DNA from: an uncultured Lachnospiraceae bacterium
GTDB lineage: Bacteria; Bacillota; Clostridia; Lachnospirales; Lachnospiraceae
Length of the DNA stretch: 64,000 nt
Direction of reading: 5' to 3'
NCBI GenBank assembly: GCA_947172705.1
Contig: CAMWCA010000005.1
Span: 1-64,000 of the forward strand
The position numbers and the translations under genes are program-made. Shown piece by piece: positions 1 to 8,452 of this stretch (positions are counted from its first letter, which is position 1; the number at the start of each line of letters is the position of its first letter). Below the pieces are notes generated by a model. The model was not told the origin of the DNA. It saw nothing but the letters and a program-made list of their open reading frames with translations, and ran no database searches.

Positions 1-66
1 TCCCCAGTGCTTTCCGCCGTGCCCTCCCTCCAACCCCTTCCGCTTAACGCCGCGCCCCCGTTAGAT

Positions 67-95
67 TTGATAATTTAAAGCAACTGTGATATACT
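67..95 (+). promoter_or_regulatory. Sigma-A-type promoter before the first polymerase gene
   Basis: TTGATA and TATACT are separated by 17 bases, and a TG lies one base upstream of the -10 (extended -10). The start codon of the next gene is about 55 bases downstream. The preceding 60 bases are C-rich and hold no gene I can support on either strand. Confidence 0.7.
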
Positions 96-149
96 ACCCA
101 TGCATAAAATGGAAACCTCTGGAAGTCCTTTGGATGGTGAAAGGAAATT

Positions 150-2591
150 ATGAAAAAGATTATATATAAAAGTCAGGCAATTCAAAGCGTTTTATTGATC
201 ATAGCGGCATGTCTCCTGATTTCCCTCTGGCCTTTTCGGATCTGGCGGGAGACCATAACATCCAGTGTTGCTCCCGTAACAGGCACTGTAACAGGAACCA
301 TCAATGAGGAGAAAACCCTTTTACAGGGGATTATAGCGCAGTATGACCATATGGATACCATCGACGTTTATCTGGATGAAAACAGCGAGGGAGAAAGCTT
401 TTACCTGCGCATCCTGGACGAAGAATGGCAAATGGTATGTGAAGAAAAAACAGAGATCCACAGGGAAAAACTACCCGGCTTTCAGTCCGTGCTCATCGAC
501 ATCGATATGGAAGTGGGGAAGATGTATTACGTGATCCTCCAGGGAGACGAATCGGAAATTTTTGCAGGCTATGAGATGATATCGCCGGAAGAACAGCCCT
601 ATATGGGAACCATGTATTATGCCGACGACCAGCAGGATGGCGTAGCGCTTGTGGCAAACTACCATTATAGTATGCCTCTCCGGAAAACCAGAGTTCTCGC
701 CTTTGGCGGACTGATCCTGGCGGTAACGGCGCTTTTACTCTTTGTACTCCGACTCTGGTATCGAAAGAAAGAGGACAGGCTGGTTACAGTAGAAAGAGTG
801 TTCCGCTTTGTTATGAATCCCCTTGTGGCGGCAGGGACTGTTTTTTGTCTGGTTACCATACTGCTGGGGGCATGGGGAAAGTATACCCTGGACAATACGG
901 TGTATTTTGTCAGTGTGGTTCTGCTGGGGCTGATCCTGTTTTACGGAATCAACCACAACCGAGACGGTCAGAAAGCGATATTAACTTTTGATTATATAAA
1001 GGGACATCTGGGGGATCTGATCCAGTCCCTTGCCATTGCAGGCGCCATTGGAGCCTGCTGTGAGTACATGAGCGGGTTGTATGATATTCACCATGCAGTG
1101 GCGGAGCGAAAGGAAATGCTTTGCTTTTCCCTTGCAGTGATCGCCATGTTTAAGTGGAAGGAGATCGTAAATCTGTACAATGCCCTTTACCTGATTGGAG
1201 CAGGGATTTTTGGCGCATATTATTTTAAGACTCATCTCACGGCGGAGATGGACGAGGCGAATGTACAGGTGTTGAAGTATACCGTGTGGATCGGGGTCCT
1301 GCTGGGGCTAATTCTGATTCGGACGCTGATCGGGCTGCTTCAAAGGAAACTGGCAAGGCCCGCTTATCTCTTTGGAGGAATGCTGGGGGTCTTTTTTGCC
1401 GCCCTGATTATTTTCAGAAACGGCAGATGGTGGGGCGTGGCAATGGTGGTTGCCTTTACTCTGTTTTATCTAAATTATGGCATGTGGGAGAATAGAGAAA
1501 GACTCTTGATCAATATTGCAAGAGGGATTGTATTTCAGTTTCTCTATGCCACCGGCTTTGCGCTGCTACACAGGTACTATACCAGTTATGGAAACGCCAG
1601 ATATACGCATATTTTTCATACCGTGACAATTACAGCGGCATACCTTACCATGGTGGAGTGCGGGGCAGCGGTTATTTTATTTGAAAAGCTGAAGAAAAGC
1701 CATAAATTAAAAGATTGCTGGAAAGAATTGATACTCTTTGGGGTGGTGTCTTCCTATTTGCTTTTCACTATGTCAAGAACCGCTTTTTTTGCCGTAGGCG
1801 TTGCGCTTTTATTTGCGCTGGTATTGATGGCGGGCGGAAAAGGAAAAGAATGGTTATCGCATATGGGAAGAAATCTGGGGTTGGCGTTTTTGGCAGTATT
1901 AGTATGCCTTCCAATAACTTTTACGGCGCAGCGTAATATTCCCATATTGATCAGCGATCCATTTCTTTACGAAATTGAGCATTCTATGAATTATCCTGAA
2001 GAGGACATGCGGGGAAGAAATTTTGGCACCTATAACTTTATCAGAGTAGGACGTTTTGCCGATGTTTTTGCCGATAAGATTTTTGGAATACCGGATCATA
2101 CGCTGGATCTTTATGGGGAATTGGCGGAATATGAAAGAATCCACTGGTATGATGAATATGTACCGGAGGAAACGGAAAGCGGAGAGGCGCCGGCAGAGGA
2201 AGAGAACAAAGAAGATGATTATACAAACGGGCGTCTGGACATTTTCAGATCCTATTTGCAGCAGCTCAATCTCACAGGGCATGAAGAAATGGGAGCGGTT
2301 CTTGAAAATGGTGAGATTGCAACCCATGCTCATAATATTTACCTGCAGGTAGCGTATGACCATGGTATATTTGTAGGAATTCTTTTCCTGTTTGTGGGCG
2401 CCTGTATTTTCATCAGAAGTTGTTTGTATTATTGCCAAAAGAAGGATAAAATAAAATATGCGGCTTTGCCTGCGGTGATGACGGCGGCAGTGGCGGTAGC
2501 GGGCATGGTGGAGTGGATCTTCAACTTAAGCAATCCCTGCACGCTGGTATTGATGCTTGCCATCACACCGCTGGTATTTCATGAAGGTTAG
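150..2591 (+). CDS. O-antigen polymerase/ligase-like membrane protein (Wzy_C type)
   Basis: This is a large polytopic membrane protein of 813 residues. It begins with one membrane segment (about residues 10-30), followed by an extracytoplasmic beta-rich domain (about 31-180) and then roughly a dozen membrane segments. Near the C-terminus an acidic, Glu-rich external loop leads into R695 of a GRLDIF motif and an H726-A-H-N729 motif. That is the layout of the Wzy_C/O-antigen ligase family, which joins undecaprenyl-linked glycan units at the outer face of the membrane. The start is supported by AAGGA five bases upstream and a promoter at 67-95. The extra N-terminal domain is not part of the usual family; a similar-looking domain occurs in the truncated gene at the end of the window. 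Polymerase versus ligase cannot be decided from sequence. Confidence 0.8.
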   Translation: MKKIIYKSQAIQSVLLIIAACLLISLWPFRIWRETITSSVAPVTGTVTGTINEEKTLLQGIIAQYDHMDTIDVYLDENSEGESFYLRILDEEWQMVCEEKTEIHREKLPGFQSVLIDIDMEVGKMYYVILQGDESEIFAGYEMISPEEQPYMGTMYYADDQQDGVALVANYHYSMPLRKTRVLAFGGLILAVTALLLFVLRLWYRKKEDRLVTVERVFRFVMNPLVAAGTVFCLVTILLGAWGKYTLDNTVYFVSVVLLGLILFYGINHNRDGQKAILTFDYIKGHLGDLIQSLAIAGAIGACCEYMSGLYDIHHAVAERKEMLCFSLAVIAMFKWKEIVNLYNALYLIGAGIFGAYYFKTHLTAEMDEANVQVLKYTVWIGVLLGLILIRTLIGLLQRKLARPAYLFGGMLGVFFAALIIFRNGRWWGVAMVVAFTLFYLNYGMWENRERLLINIARGIVFQFLYATGFALLHRYYTSYGNARYTHIFHTVTITAAYLTMVECGAAVILFEKLKKSHKLKDCWKELILFGVVSSYLLFTMSRTAFFAVGVALLFALVLMAGGKGKEWLSHMGRNLGLAFLAVLVCLPITFTAQRNIPILISDPFLYEIEHSMNYPEEDMRGRNFGTYNFIRVGRFADVFADKIFGIPDHTLDLYGELAEYERIHWYDEYVPEETESGEAPAEEENKEDDYTNGRLDIFRSYLQQLNLTGHEEMGAVLENGEIATHAHNIYLQVAYDHGIFVGILFLFVGACIFIRSCLYYCQKKDKIKYAALPAVMTAAVAVAGMVEWIFNLSNPCTLVLMLAITPLVFHEG

Positions 2592-2592
2592 A

Positions 2593-4479
2593 ATGATGAA
2601 TAGAGAAAATAAGAAGCAAAGACGTCCCTTTAATGTAAAATTGTTTTACAGGAGAACCTGTCTGATCATTTATGATATCATCAGTGTGATCATGGCAAGC
2701 TATCTGGCGCTTTTGATGCGTTACAGTTTTGACGTGTCCCAAATACCGGATCATTTTTTAGTGCCTATTACCCGGTTTTTGCCTGTTAATATTTTGATTA
2801 CGCTGACTGTTTTGTACATTTTCCGAATGTACAGCAGTCTTTGGGCGTTTGCAGGGGAAACGGAACTGCAGAATCTGGTGGTTTCCAGTGTGGTGTCTTC
2901 TTTGATTCAGGCGGCGGGCATTCAGTTTTTCAGAGTGCCGGGGATGCAGGCGGTACCCAGCAGCTATTATTTTCTTTATGTTTTTCTGCTGATCAGTTTT
3001 ATTTTTGTGAGCCGGTTTTCTTACCGGTTTTTCCGAAGTATGAAGCATAAACAGCAGAACAAGAAAAACAGTATTTCCGTTATGGTCATTGGCGCGGGAG
3101 AGGCGGCAAATCTGATCATTAAGGAGATCGTAAACAGCAATTTTTCCACTATGGTGATCCGGTGTATTATTGATGACGACAAAGGAAAGTGGGGAAGATT
3201 TATCCAGGGCATTAAGGTGGTAGGGGGAAGGGATAAGATCATCGAATGTGCGGATATTTACGATATCGATGAGATCATTGTGGCGATGCCCTCCATCACC
3301 AGGCAGGAGATGTCCTCGATTCTGGATATCTGCAAGGAGACAAGCTGTAAGCTGCGCTCTCTGCCCGGCATGTATCAGTTGGTAAACGGCGAGGTGAGCA
3401 TCAGCAAGCTACGGGATGTGGAGGTGGAAGACCTTCTGGGCAGAGACCCCATAGAAGTGGATCTGGATTCTATTTTAGGCTATGTAAAGGGAAAAAAAGT
3501 ATTGGTAACAGGCGGGGGAGGCTCTATTGGCAGCGAGCTTTGCCGTCAGATCGCTTCCCACAAGCCGGCGCAGCTGATCATTGTAGATATTTATGAAAAC
3601 AATGCCTATGATGTGCAGCAGGAGCTTCAGATCAAATATCCGGAGCTGCCTTTGGTGGTGCTGATCGCATCGGTGCGTAACACCAATCGGGTGAACTGGA
3701 TCTTTGAACATTATAAGCCGGATATTGTTTATCATGCGGCAGCCCACAAACACGTGCCCCTTATGGAAGTAAGCCCCAACGAGGCGGTAAAAAATAATGT
3801 GTTTGGCACCTGGAAGACCGCACAGGCGGCGGCGTTTAACGATGTAAAGAGATTTGTCATGATCTCTACCGATAAGGCGGTGAATCCCACCAACATTATG
3901 GGGGCAAGCAAGCGGATCTGCGAGATGATCATCCAGACCTTTAATAAGCATTACGATACGGAATTTGTGGCAGTGCGGTTTGGAAATGTGCTTGGAAGCA
4001 ATGGAAGCGTGATCCCTCTGTTTAAAAAGCAGATCATGGCGGGAGGACCGGTGACGGTTACCCATCCGGATATTATCCGGTATTTTATGACCATTCCGGA
4101 AGCGGTTTCCCTGGTGCTCCAGGCAGGGGCATATGCAAAGGGAGGAGAGATCTTTGTGCTGGATATGGGAAAGCCGGTGAAGATTCTGGATCTTGCCAAA
4201 AATCTGATTCGTCTTTCCGGATATCGGGTAGGGGAAGACATTCAAATAGAATTTACAGGGCTTCGCCCGGGAGAAAAGCTTTATGAAGAGCTTTTGATGG
4301 ACGAAGAGGGAATGCAGGAGACGGCAAATAAACTGATTTATATTGGGAAACCTATTGATATAGACGAAATGAAGTTCTTTATGCAGTTGAAAAATTTGCA
4401 GGAAGCCTCGAAAAGTGAAAGTGCGGATATCAGACCTATGATCAGGGAGATCGTGCCCACCTATCATTATCAGGAGTAG
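2593..4479 (+). CDS. Membrane-anchored nucleotide-sugar 4,6-dehydratase (PglF/CapD family)
   Basis: This 628-residue protein has four N-terminal membrane segments, a first Rossmann-like domain, and a C-terminal NAD-dependent dehydratase domain with TGGGGSIG at 306-313. The active site has S425 and a MxxxK pair (M436, K440) in place of YxxxK, which is typical of the PglF/WbpM/FlaA1 family. The expected reaction is UDP-GlcNAc to UDP-4-keto-6-deoxy-GlcNAc. The ORF track starts at 2557, but GAAGG at 2583-2587 points to ATG 2593 (or 2596), just after the stop of the previous gene. The next gene encodes the aminotransferase that would use the 4-keto product. Confidence 0.9.
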   Translation: MMNRENKKQRRPFNVKLFYRRTCLIIYDIISVIMASYLALLMRYSFDVSQIPDHFLVPITRFLPVNILITLTVLYIFRMYSSLWAFAGETELQNLVVSSVVSSLIQAAGIQFFRVPGMQAVPSSYYFLYVFLLISFIFVSRFSYRFFRSMKHKQQNKKNSISVMVIGAGEAANLIIKEIVNSNFSTMVIRCIIDDDKGKWGRFIQGIKVVGGRDKIIECADIYDIDEIIVAMPSITRQEMSSILDICKETSCKLRSLPGMYQLVNGEVSISKLRDVEVEDLLGRDPIEVDLDSILGYVKGKKVLVTGGGGSIGSELCRQIASHKPAQLIIVDIYENNAYDVQQELQIKYPELPLVVLIASVRNTNRVNWIFEHYKPDIVYHAAAHKHVPLMEVSPNEAVKNNVFGTWKTAQAAAFNDVKRFVMISTDKAVNPTNIMGASKRICEMIIQTFNKHYDTEFVAVRFGNVLGSNGSVIPLFKKQIMAGGPVTVTHPDIIRYFMTIPEAVSLVLQAGAYAKGGEIFVLDMGKPVKILDLAKNLIRLSGYRVGEDIQIEFTGLRPGEKLYEELLMDEEGMQETANKLIYIGKPIDIDEMKFFMQLKNLQEASKSESADIRPMIREIVPTYHYQE

Positions 4480-4495
4480 GACGGAGGAAAAGAAA

Positions 4496-5647
4496 ATGGC
4501 GGAGAAAAGGATCTACTTATCTTCCCCCACCATGCATGGTGAGGAACAGGAATTTGTGAAGGAGGCGTTCGATACCAACTGGGTGGCGCCCCTTGGACCA
4601 AATGTAAACGCCTTTGAGAAAGAACTGGCGGAATATGTGGGAATACCTCATGCCTCAGCGCTCAGCGCAGGCACGGCGGCGATCCATCTTGGCTTAAAGA
4701 TTTTAGGTGCAGGAGAGGGGGACGTGGTGTTCGTGCCCAGCCTGACTTTCAGCGCCACCTGCAATCCCATTGTATATGAAAAGGCAACGCCGGTCTTTAT
4801 TGACTCCGAGAGGGATACCTGGAATATGGACCCTCGGGCGTTGGAAAGGGCGTTTGAAAAGTATCCTCATCCCAAAGCAGTGATTGTAGTGCATCTGTAC
4901 GGTACGCCGGCGAAGCTGGACGAGATCCTGGAGATCTGTAACCGTCACAAGGTTCCCCTTCTGGAGGACGCTGCGGAATCTCTGGGCAGCACCTATAAAG
5001 GAAAGCATACGGGGACTTTTGGAAAGATCGGTATCTATTCTTTTAACGGAAATAAGATCATCACAACCTCGGGAGGGGGGATGCTGGTGTCGCAGGAAGA
5101 GGAGTATACCAAAAAGGCAACCTTTCTTGCCACCCAGGCGAGAGATCCGGCGAGGCATTATCAGCATTCCCAGATCGGCTATAATTACCGCATGAGCAAC
5201 ATTACCGCGGGAATTGGCAGGGGTCAGCTCCGTCATCTGGAAGAGCACAAGGCATTGAAACAGGCAATCTACAGACAGTACCAGGCGGCATTGGAGGATA
5301 TACCGGAGATCACCCTCAATCCGTTGGGGACGGACGGGGATGCCAACTGCTGGCTCACCTGTATGACCATAGATTCCAGGTCTCATGTGACGCCGGATAT
5401 GGTAATGGACGCATTGGGAGAACAAAATATTGAGACCAGACCCATCTGGAAGCCCATGCATCTGCAGCCGGTTTTTGAGGGATATGATTTTATCACCCAA
5501 AAGGGAAGTATGGAAAAGGGCGGAAAGGATGAAAGCGTGGCGGCGGATATTTTTAACAGAGGTTTATGTCTGCCCAGCGACATTAAAAACACGGCTGAGG
5601 ATATGGAAGAGATCATTGGCATTGTGCGCAAGTGCTTTGGAAGGTAG
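4496..5647 (+). CDS. DegT/DnrJ/EryC1/StrS aminotransferase, PglE-like
   Basis: This PLP-dependent sugar aminotransferase has 383 residues, a normal family length. The Schiff-base lysine is K187 in the motif FNGNK, followed by a glycine-rich TTSGGGM stretch. It is expected to transfer an amino group to C4 of the 4-keto-6-deoxy-HexNAc made by the upstream dehydratase, giving a bacillosamine-type precursor. GGAGG lies seven bases before the ATG. Position between dehydratase and priming transferase matches pgl-type gene sets. The exact sugar configuration is inferred. Confidence 0.88.
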   Translation: MAEKRIYLSSPTMHGEEQEFVKEAFDTNWVAPLGPNVNAFEKELAEYVGIPHASALSAGTAAIHLGLKILGAGEGDVVFVPSLTFSATCNPIVYEKATPVFIDSERDTWNMDPRALERAFEKYPHPKAVIVVHLYGTPAKLDEILEICNRHKVPLLEDAAESLGSTYKGKHTGTFGKIGIYSFNGNKIITTSGGGMLVSQEEEYTKKATFLATQARDPARHYQHSQIGYNYRMSNITAGIGRGQLRHLEEHKALKQAIYRQYQAALEDIPEITLNPLGTDGDANCWLTCMTIDSRSHVTPDMVMDALGEQNIETRPIWKPMHLQPVFEGYDFITQKGSMEKGGKDESVAADIFNRGLCLPSDIKNTAEDMEEIIGIVRKCFGR

Positions 5648-5650
5648 GTT

Positions 5651-6289
5651 ATGTACAAGAAATATATCAAACGGTTGATGGATATTGTATTATCCCTGGC
5701 AGGTATTATTGTGCTTTTCCCCATTCTGCTTGTTCTGTGGATTCTGGTGCGGATAAAACTGGGCGCTCCCGCGTTGTTCACCCAGCAAAGACCAGGGAAA
5801 AATGAGAAGATCTTTAAGCTTTATAAATTTCGGTCTATGACAGATGAAAGAGATGAAGAGGGAAATCTCCTGCCAGATGAGGACAGGCTCACCGCCTTTG
5901 GGAAAAAGCTGCGAAGCACCAGTCTGGATGAACTTCCGGAGCTGTTTAATATTCTGAAAGGGGACATGAGCGTGATCGGTCCAAGACCTCTTTTGATTAA
6001 GTACCTGCCCCTTTATAACGAGACCCAAAAGCATCGTCACGACGTGCGGCCGGGGCTGACGGGGCTGGCGCAGATCAACGGGCGCAACGCCATTACTTGG
6101 GAAAAGAAGTTTGACTATGATGTGGAATATGTCAATCGGCTGTCCTTTGGGCTGGATCTCCGGATCTTTTGGGGGACAGTGCGGGCGGTGCTGAAGCGGG
6201 AGGGCATCAGCAGCGAAAATGATGCAACCATGGAAGCGTTTACAGGAACACCGGCAAAAGTTCCGGAAGAAAAGGGAGGAAACCCATGA
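5651..6289 (+). CDS. Short priming sugar-1-phosphate transferase (PglC-like)
   Basis: This 212-residue protein has a single N-terminal membrane or re-entrant helix followed by the bacterial sugar transferase domain. The catalytic Asp-Glu pair is D93-E94 in SLDELPE, and KFRSM, GPRP and RPGLTG motifs follow. It should transfer a sugar phosphate from a UDP-sugar to undecaprenyl phosphate at the inner membrane face, starting a glycan. It lacks the multi-membrane N-terminal half of the WbaP type, unlike the second priming enzyme at 31559. Its stop overlaps the next start (ATGA). Confidence 0.92.
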   Translation: MYKKYIKRLMDIVLSLAGIIVLFPILLVLWILVRIKLGAPALFTQQRPGKNEKIFKLYKFRSMTDERDEEGNLLPDEDRLTAFGKKLRSTSLDELPELFNILKGDMSVIGPRPLLIKYLPLYNETQKHRHDVRPGLTGLAQINGRNAITWEKKFDYDVEYVNRLSFGLDLRIFWGTVRAVLKREGISSENDATMEAFTGTPAKVPEEKGGNP

Positions 6290-7272
6290 ACATTTTATTT
6301 TGCAGTGTAGGCAGAAGATGTGAGCTGTTGAAGGATTTTCGGAAAACGCTGGGAAGTGAGCTTAAGATCGTGGTGACGGATAACAGCCAGGTGGCGCCGG
6401 CCATGGCGTTTGCGGATAAAGCGTATCTGGTACCGCTGATCAAAGATCCTTCTTATATTCCCATGATTTTGGATATTTGTAAAAAAGAGGAGATCCATGC
6501 CGTGACCACCCTGATCGATCCGGAAATTATGCTTCTTGCGGAGCACAGGGAGGAATTTGAGGCATTGGGAGTGACCGTTCTTGCGCCTTATGAGGAAACT
6601 GCGAGACTGTGTTTTGACAAGTATGCAATGTATCAATTTCTGGTGGAAAATGGAATTCATACAGTGAAAACCTTTGGCTCCTGCGATGAGTTTATGAAGG
6701 CTTATCAGAAAGGAGAAATCGACTTCCCCGTATTTGTAAAGCCCAGAACCGGAAGCGGGAGTGTGGGGGCAAGAAAAATTGAGACGCCGGCACTGCTGAA
6801 GCAGGTGACAGATGAGGATCAGAGCCTGATCATTCAGGAACTTATGACGGGAACCGATCTGGATGCGGATGTGTATGTGGATACGATCAGCCATCAGCCT
6901 GTCGCCATGTTTTCCAAACGTAAGCTTTCCACCACCATAGGAGGCGCCAACAAGACGATTTCTTTCAAGGATGATGCACTTTTTGATTTTATTAAAAAGA
7001 TTTTGTCACTGATGCGCTTTAACGGCCCTTTGGATATGGATTTCTTTTATCAGAATGGGAAGTATTATCTTTCGGAGATCAACCCGAGATTTGGAGGGGC
7101 ATATCTGCACGCTTATGGCGCAGGGGTGGATTTTATCAAGCTGATCAGGGAAAATGTTGCAGGAAGAGAAAACCCTGAGCACATCGGCGGTTATGAGGAA
7201 GATGTTGTAATGATGATGTACGACAGCGTGGTAATACGAAAGAAAAGCGAAATAGAGGCATCTGTTCAATGA
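6286..7272 (+). CDS. ATP-grasp family ligase in sugar cluster
   Basis: This 328-residue protein has an N-terminal Rossmann-like pre-ATP-grasp part, a central FVKPRTGSGSVG nucleotide-binding loop, and a C-terminal metal-binding stretch with DMDFF and EINPRFGG. It resembles the CarB-type ATP-grasp half but is far too short to be carbamoyl-phosphate synthase. ATP-grasp enzymes join a carboxylate to an amine or similar nucleophile through an acyl phosphate. It sits between PglC-like and PglA-like genes, with ATGA overlaps on both sides. It may therefore add an acyl or aminoacyl group to the 4-amino sugar, but the substrate is unknown. Confidence 0.82.
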   Translation: MNILFCSVGRRCELLKDFRKTLGSELKIVVTDNSQVAPAMAFADKAYLVPLIKDPSYIPMILDICKKEEIHAVTTLIDPEIMLLAEHREEFEALGVTVLAPYEETARLCFDKYAMYQFLVENGIHTVKTFGSCDEFMKAYQKGEIDFPVFVKPRTGSGSVGARKIETPALLKQVTDEDQSLIIQELMTGTDLDADVYVDTISHQPVAMFSKRKLSTTIGGANKTISFKDDALFDFIKKILSLMRFNGPLDMDFFYQNGKYYLSEINPRFGGAYLHAYGAGVDFIKLIRENVAGRENPEHIGGYEEDVVMMMYDSVVIRKKSEIEASVQ

Positions 7273-8378
7273 AGATCTTAATTCTGAGTAATTATGCCAA
7301 CGGTCTGTACCTGTTTCGGAAGGAAATTCTGCTGGCTTTTCTGGAAAAAGGCTGGGAGACGGCGGTAGGAGTGCCTACGGATGAAAATTGCAGAAAGCTG
7401 GAGGAACTGGGGGTAAGGGTAATTCCCACTGAATTTGAGAGAAGAGGAAACAACCCCATTCACGACGGAAAACTGTTCGTGGATTATTTTGGGCTTCTTG
7501 GGAAAGAAAAACCGGATGTGGTGCTGACTTATACCATCAAGCCCAATTTATACGGAGGGCTTGCCTGCAGGCTGCGGAAGATACCTTATCTGGTCAATAT
7601 AACAGGGCTTGGCACGGCGCTGGAACAGCCAGGGATGCTGGCAAAGATCCTGCTGAAATTTTACAGGCTTTCCGCCGGGAAGGCGTCCTGTGTTTTCTTT
7701 CAAAACCAGGGAAACAGGGAGTTTATGACAAAGCGGGGAATCGGCGTAAAGCGCAACAGGCTTTTACCAGGGTCCGGCGTGAATTTGGAGGAGCATCCGT
7801 TCTCCCCTTATCCATCAGAGAAAAAAGGGATCGTGCTGCTTGCGGTTCTGCGTATTATGAAGGATAAGGGAATCGGGGAGTATCTTGAAGCCGTCAGGCG
7901 GATTGCCGGAGAACATCCGGATGTCTGTTTTACCCTTGTGGGGGAGTATGAGGAAGAAACCAGAGGTATTTATGAACCCAAGATAGAGGAGCTTTCGAAA
8001 AAAGGGATTCTCCGGTATTTGGGTCATATTGATAATGTTCCTCAGGTGATGGCGGAAAGCCATGTAATTGTCCATCCTTCTTATCATGAAGGGCTTTCCA
8101 ATGTGCTCCTGGAAGCGGCGGCGTGCGGCAGGCCTGTGCTGGCAAGTAATGTGCCGGGATGCAGGGAAACCCTCAGGGAGAATGACACGGGGCTTTTGTT
8201 TGCTCCCAGAGACACGGAAAGTCTTGTGGAGACGATCAGAGCGTTTTTGCAGCTGACAGAGGAAGAGCGCCGGGAAATGGGAAGACAGGGCAGAGAATAT
8301 GTGGAGCATACTTTTGACAGAAGGAAGGTGCTGGAAGCTTATTTTGAGGAAATTCAAAAGGCGGGCTGTGGTCAGTAA
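7269..8378 (+). CDS. GT4 glycosyltransferase, PglA-like
   Basis: This 369-residue GT-B fold enzyme has an N-terminal acceptor half containing YTIKPN and NITGLG motifs as in PglA-type enzymes. The C-terminal half has the E-x7-E nucleotide-sugar motif in EGLSNVLLEAAACG. It likely adds the second sugar to the undecaprenyl-diphosphate-linked monosaccharide made by the PglC-like enzyme. Its start overlaps the ATP-grasp stop (ATGA). The donor sugar is not predictable with confidence. Confidence 0.86.
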   Translation: MKILILSNYANGLYLFRKEILLAFLEKGWETAVGVPTDENCRKLEELGVRVIPTEFERRGNNPIHDGKLFVDYFGLLGKEKPDVVLTYTIKPNLYGGLACRLRKIPYLVNITGLGTALEQPGMLAKILLKFYRLSAGKASCVFFQNQGNREFMTKRGIGVKRNRLLPGSGVNLEEHPFSPYPSEKKGIVLLAVLRIMKDKGIGEYLEAVRRIAGEHPDVCFTLVGEYEEETRGIYEPKIEELSKKGILRYLGHIDNVPQVMAESHVIVHPSYHEGLSNVLLEAAACGRPVLASNVPGCRETLRENDTGLLFAPRDTESLVETIRAFLQLTEEERREMGRQGREYVEHTFDRRKVLEAYFEEIQKAGCGQ

Positions 8379-8393
8379 CACAGGCGAGTCCGC

Positions 8394-8422
8394 TAGACAG
8401 AAAAATATGCCGGTGATATAAT
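8394..8422 (+). promoter_or_regulatory. Internal promoter before the uronic acid genes
   Basis: TAGACA and TATAAT are separated by 17 bases, and TG one base before the -10 gives an extended -10. AGGAGG at about 8440 and ATG 8453 follow. The preceding gene ended at 8378, so this opens a new transcription unit inside the cluster. Confidence 0.75.
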
Positions 8423-8452
8423 AAGAAAAGTATTGACACAGGAGGAAAAATC

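Noticed and set aside
1-60. C-rich opening stretch as the end of an upstream gene or RNA
   Set aside because: No frame with recognisable protein and no tRNA or rRNA feature could be supported in so short a stretch.
3475-4467. Long minus-strand ORF of 330 codons opposite the dehydratase gene
   Set aside because: It is antisense to a strongly conserved dehydratase domain, has no ribosome site, and the translation shows no family motifs; it is a frame shadow.
6286-7272. Carbamoyl-phosphate synthase large subunit
   Set aside because: The ATP-grasp motifs are shared, but at 328 residues it lacks the duplicated synthase halves and sits among glycan genes.
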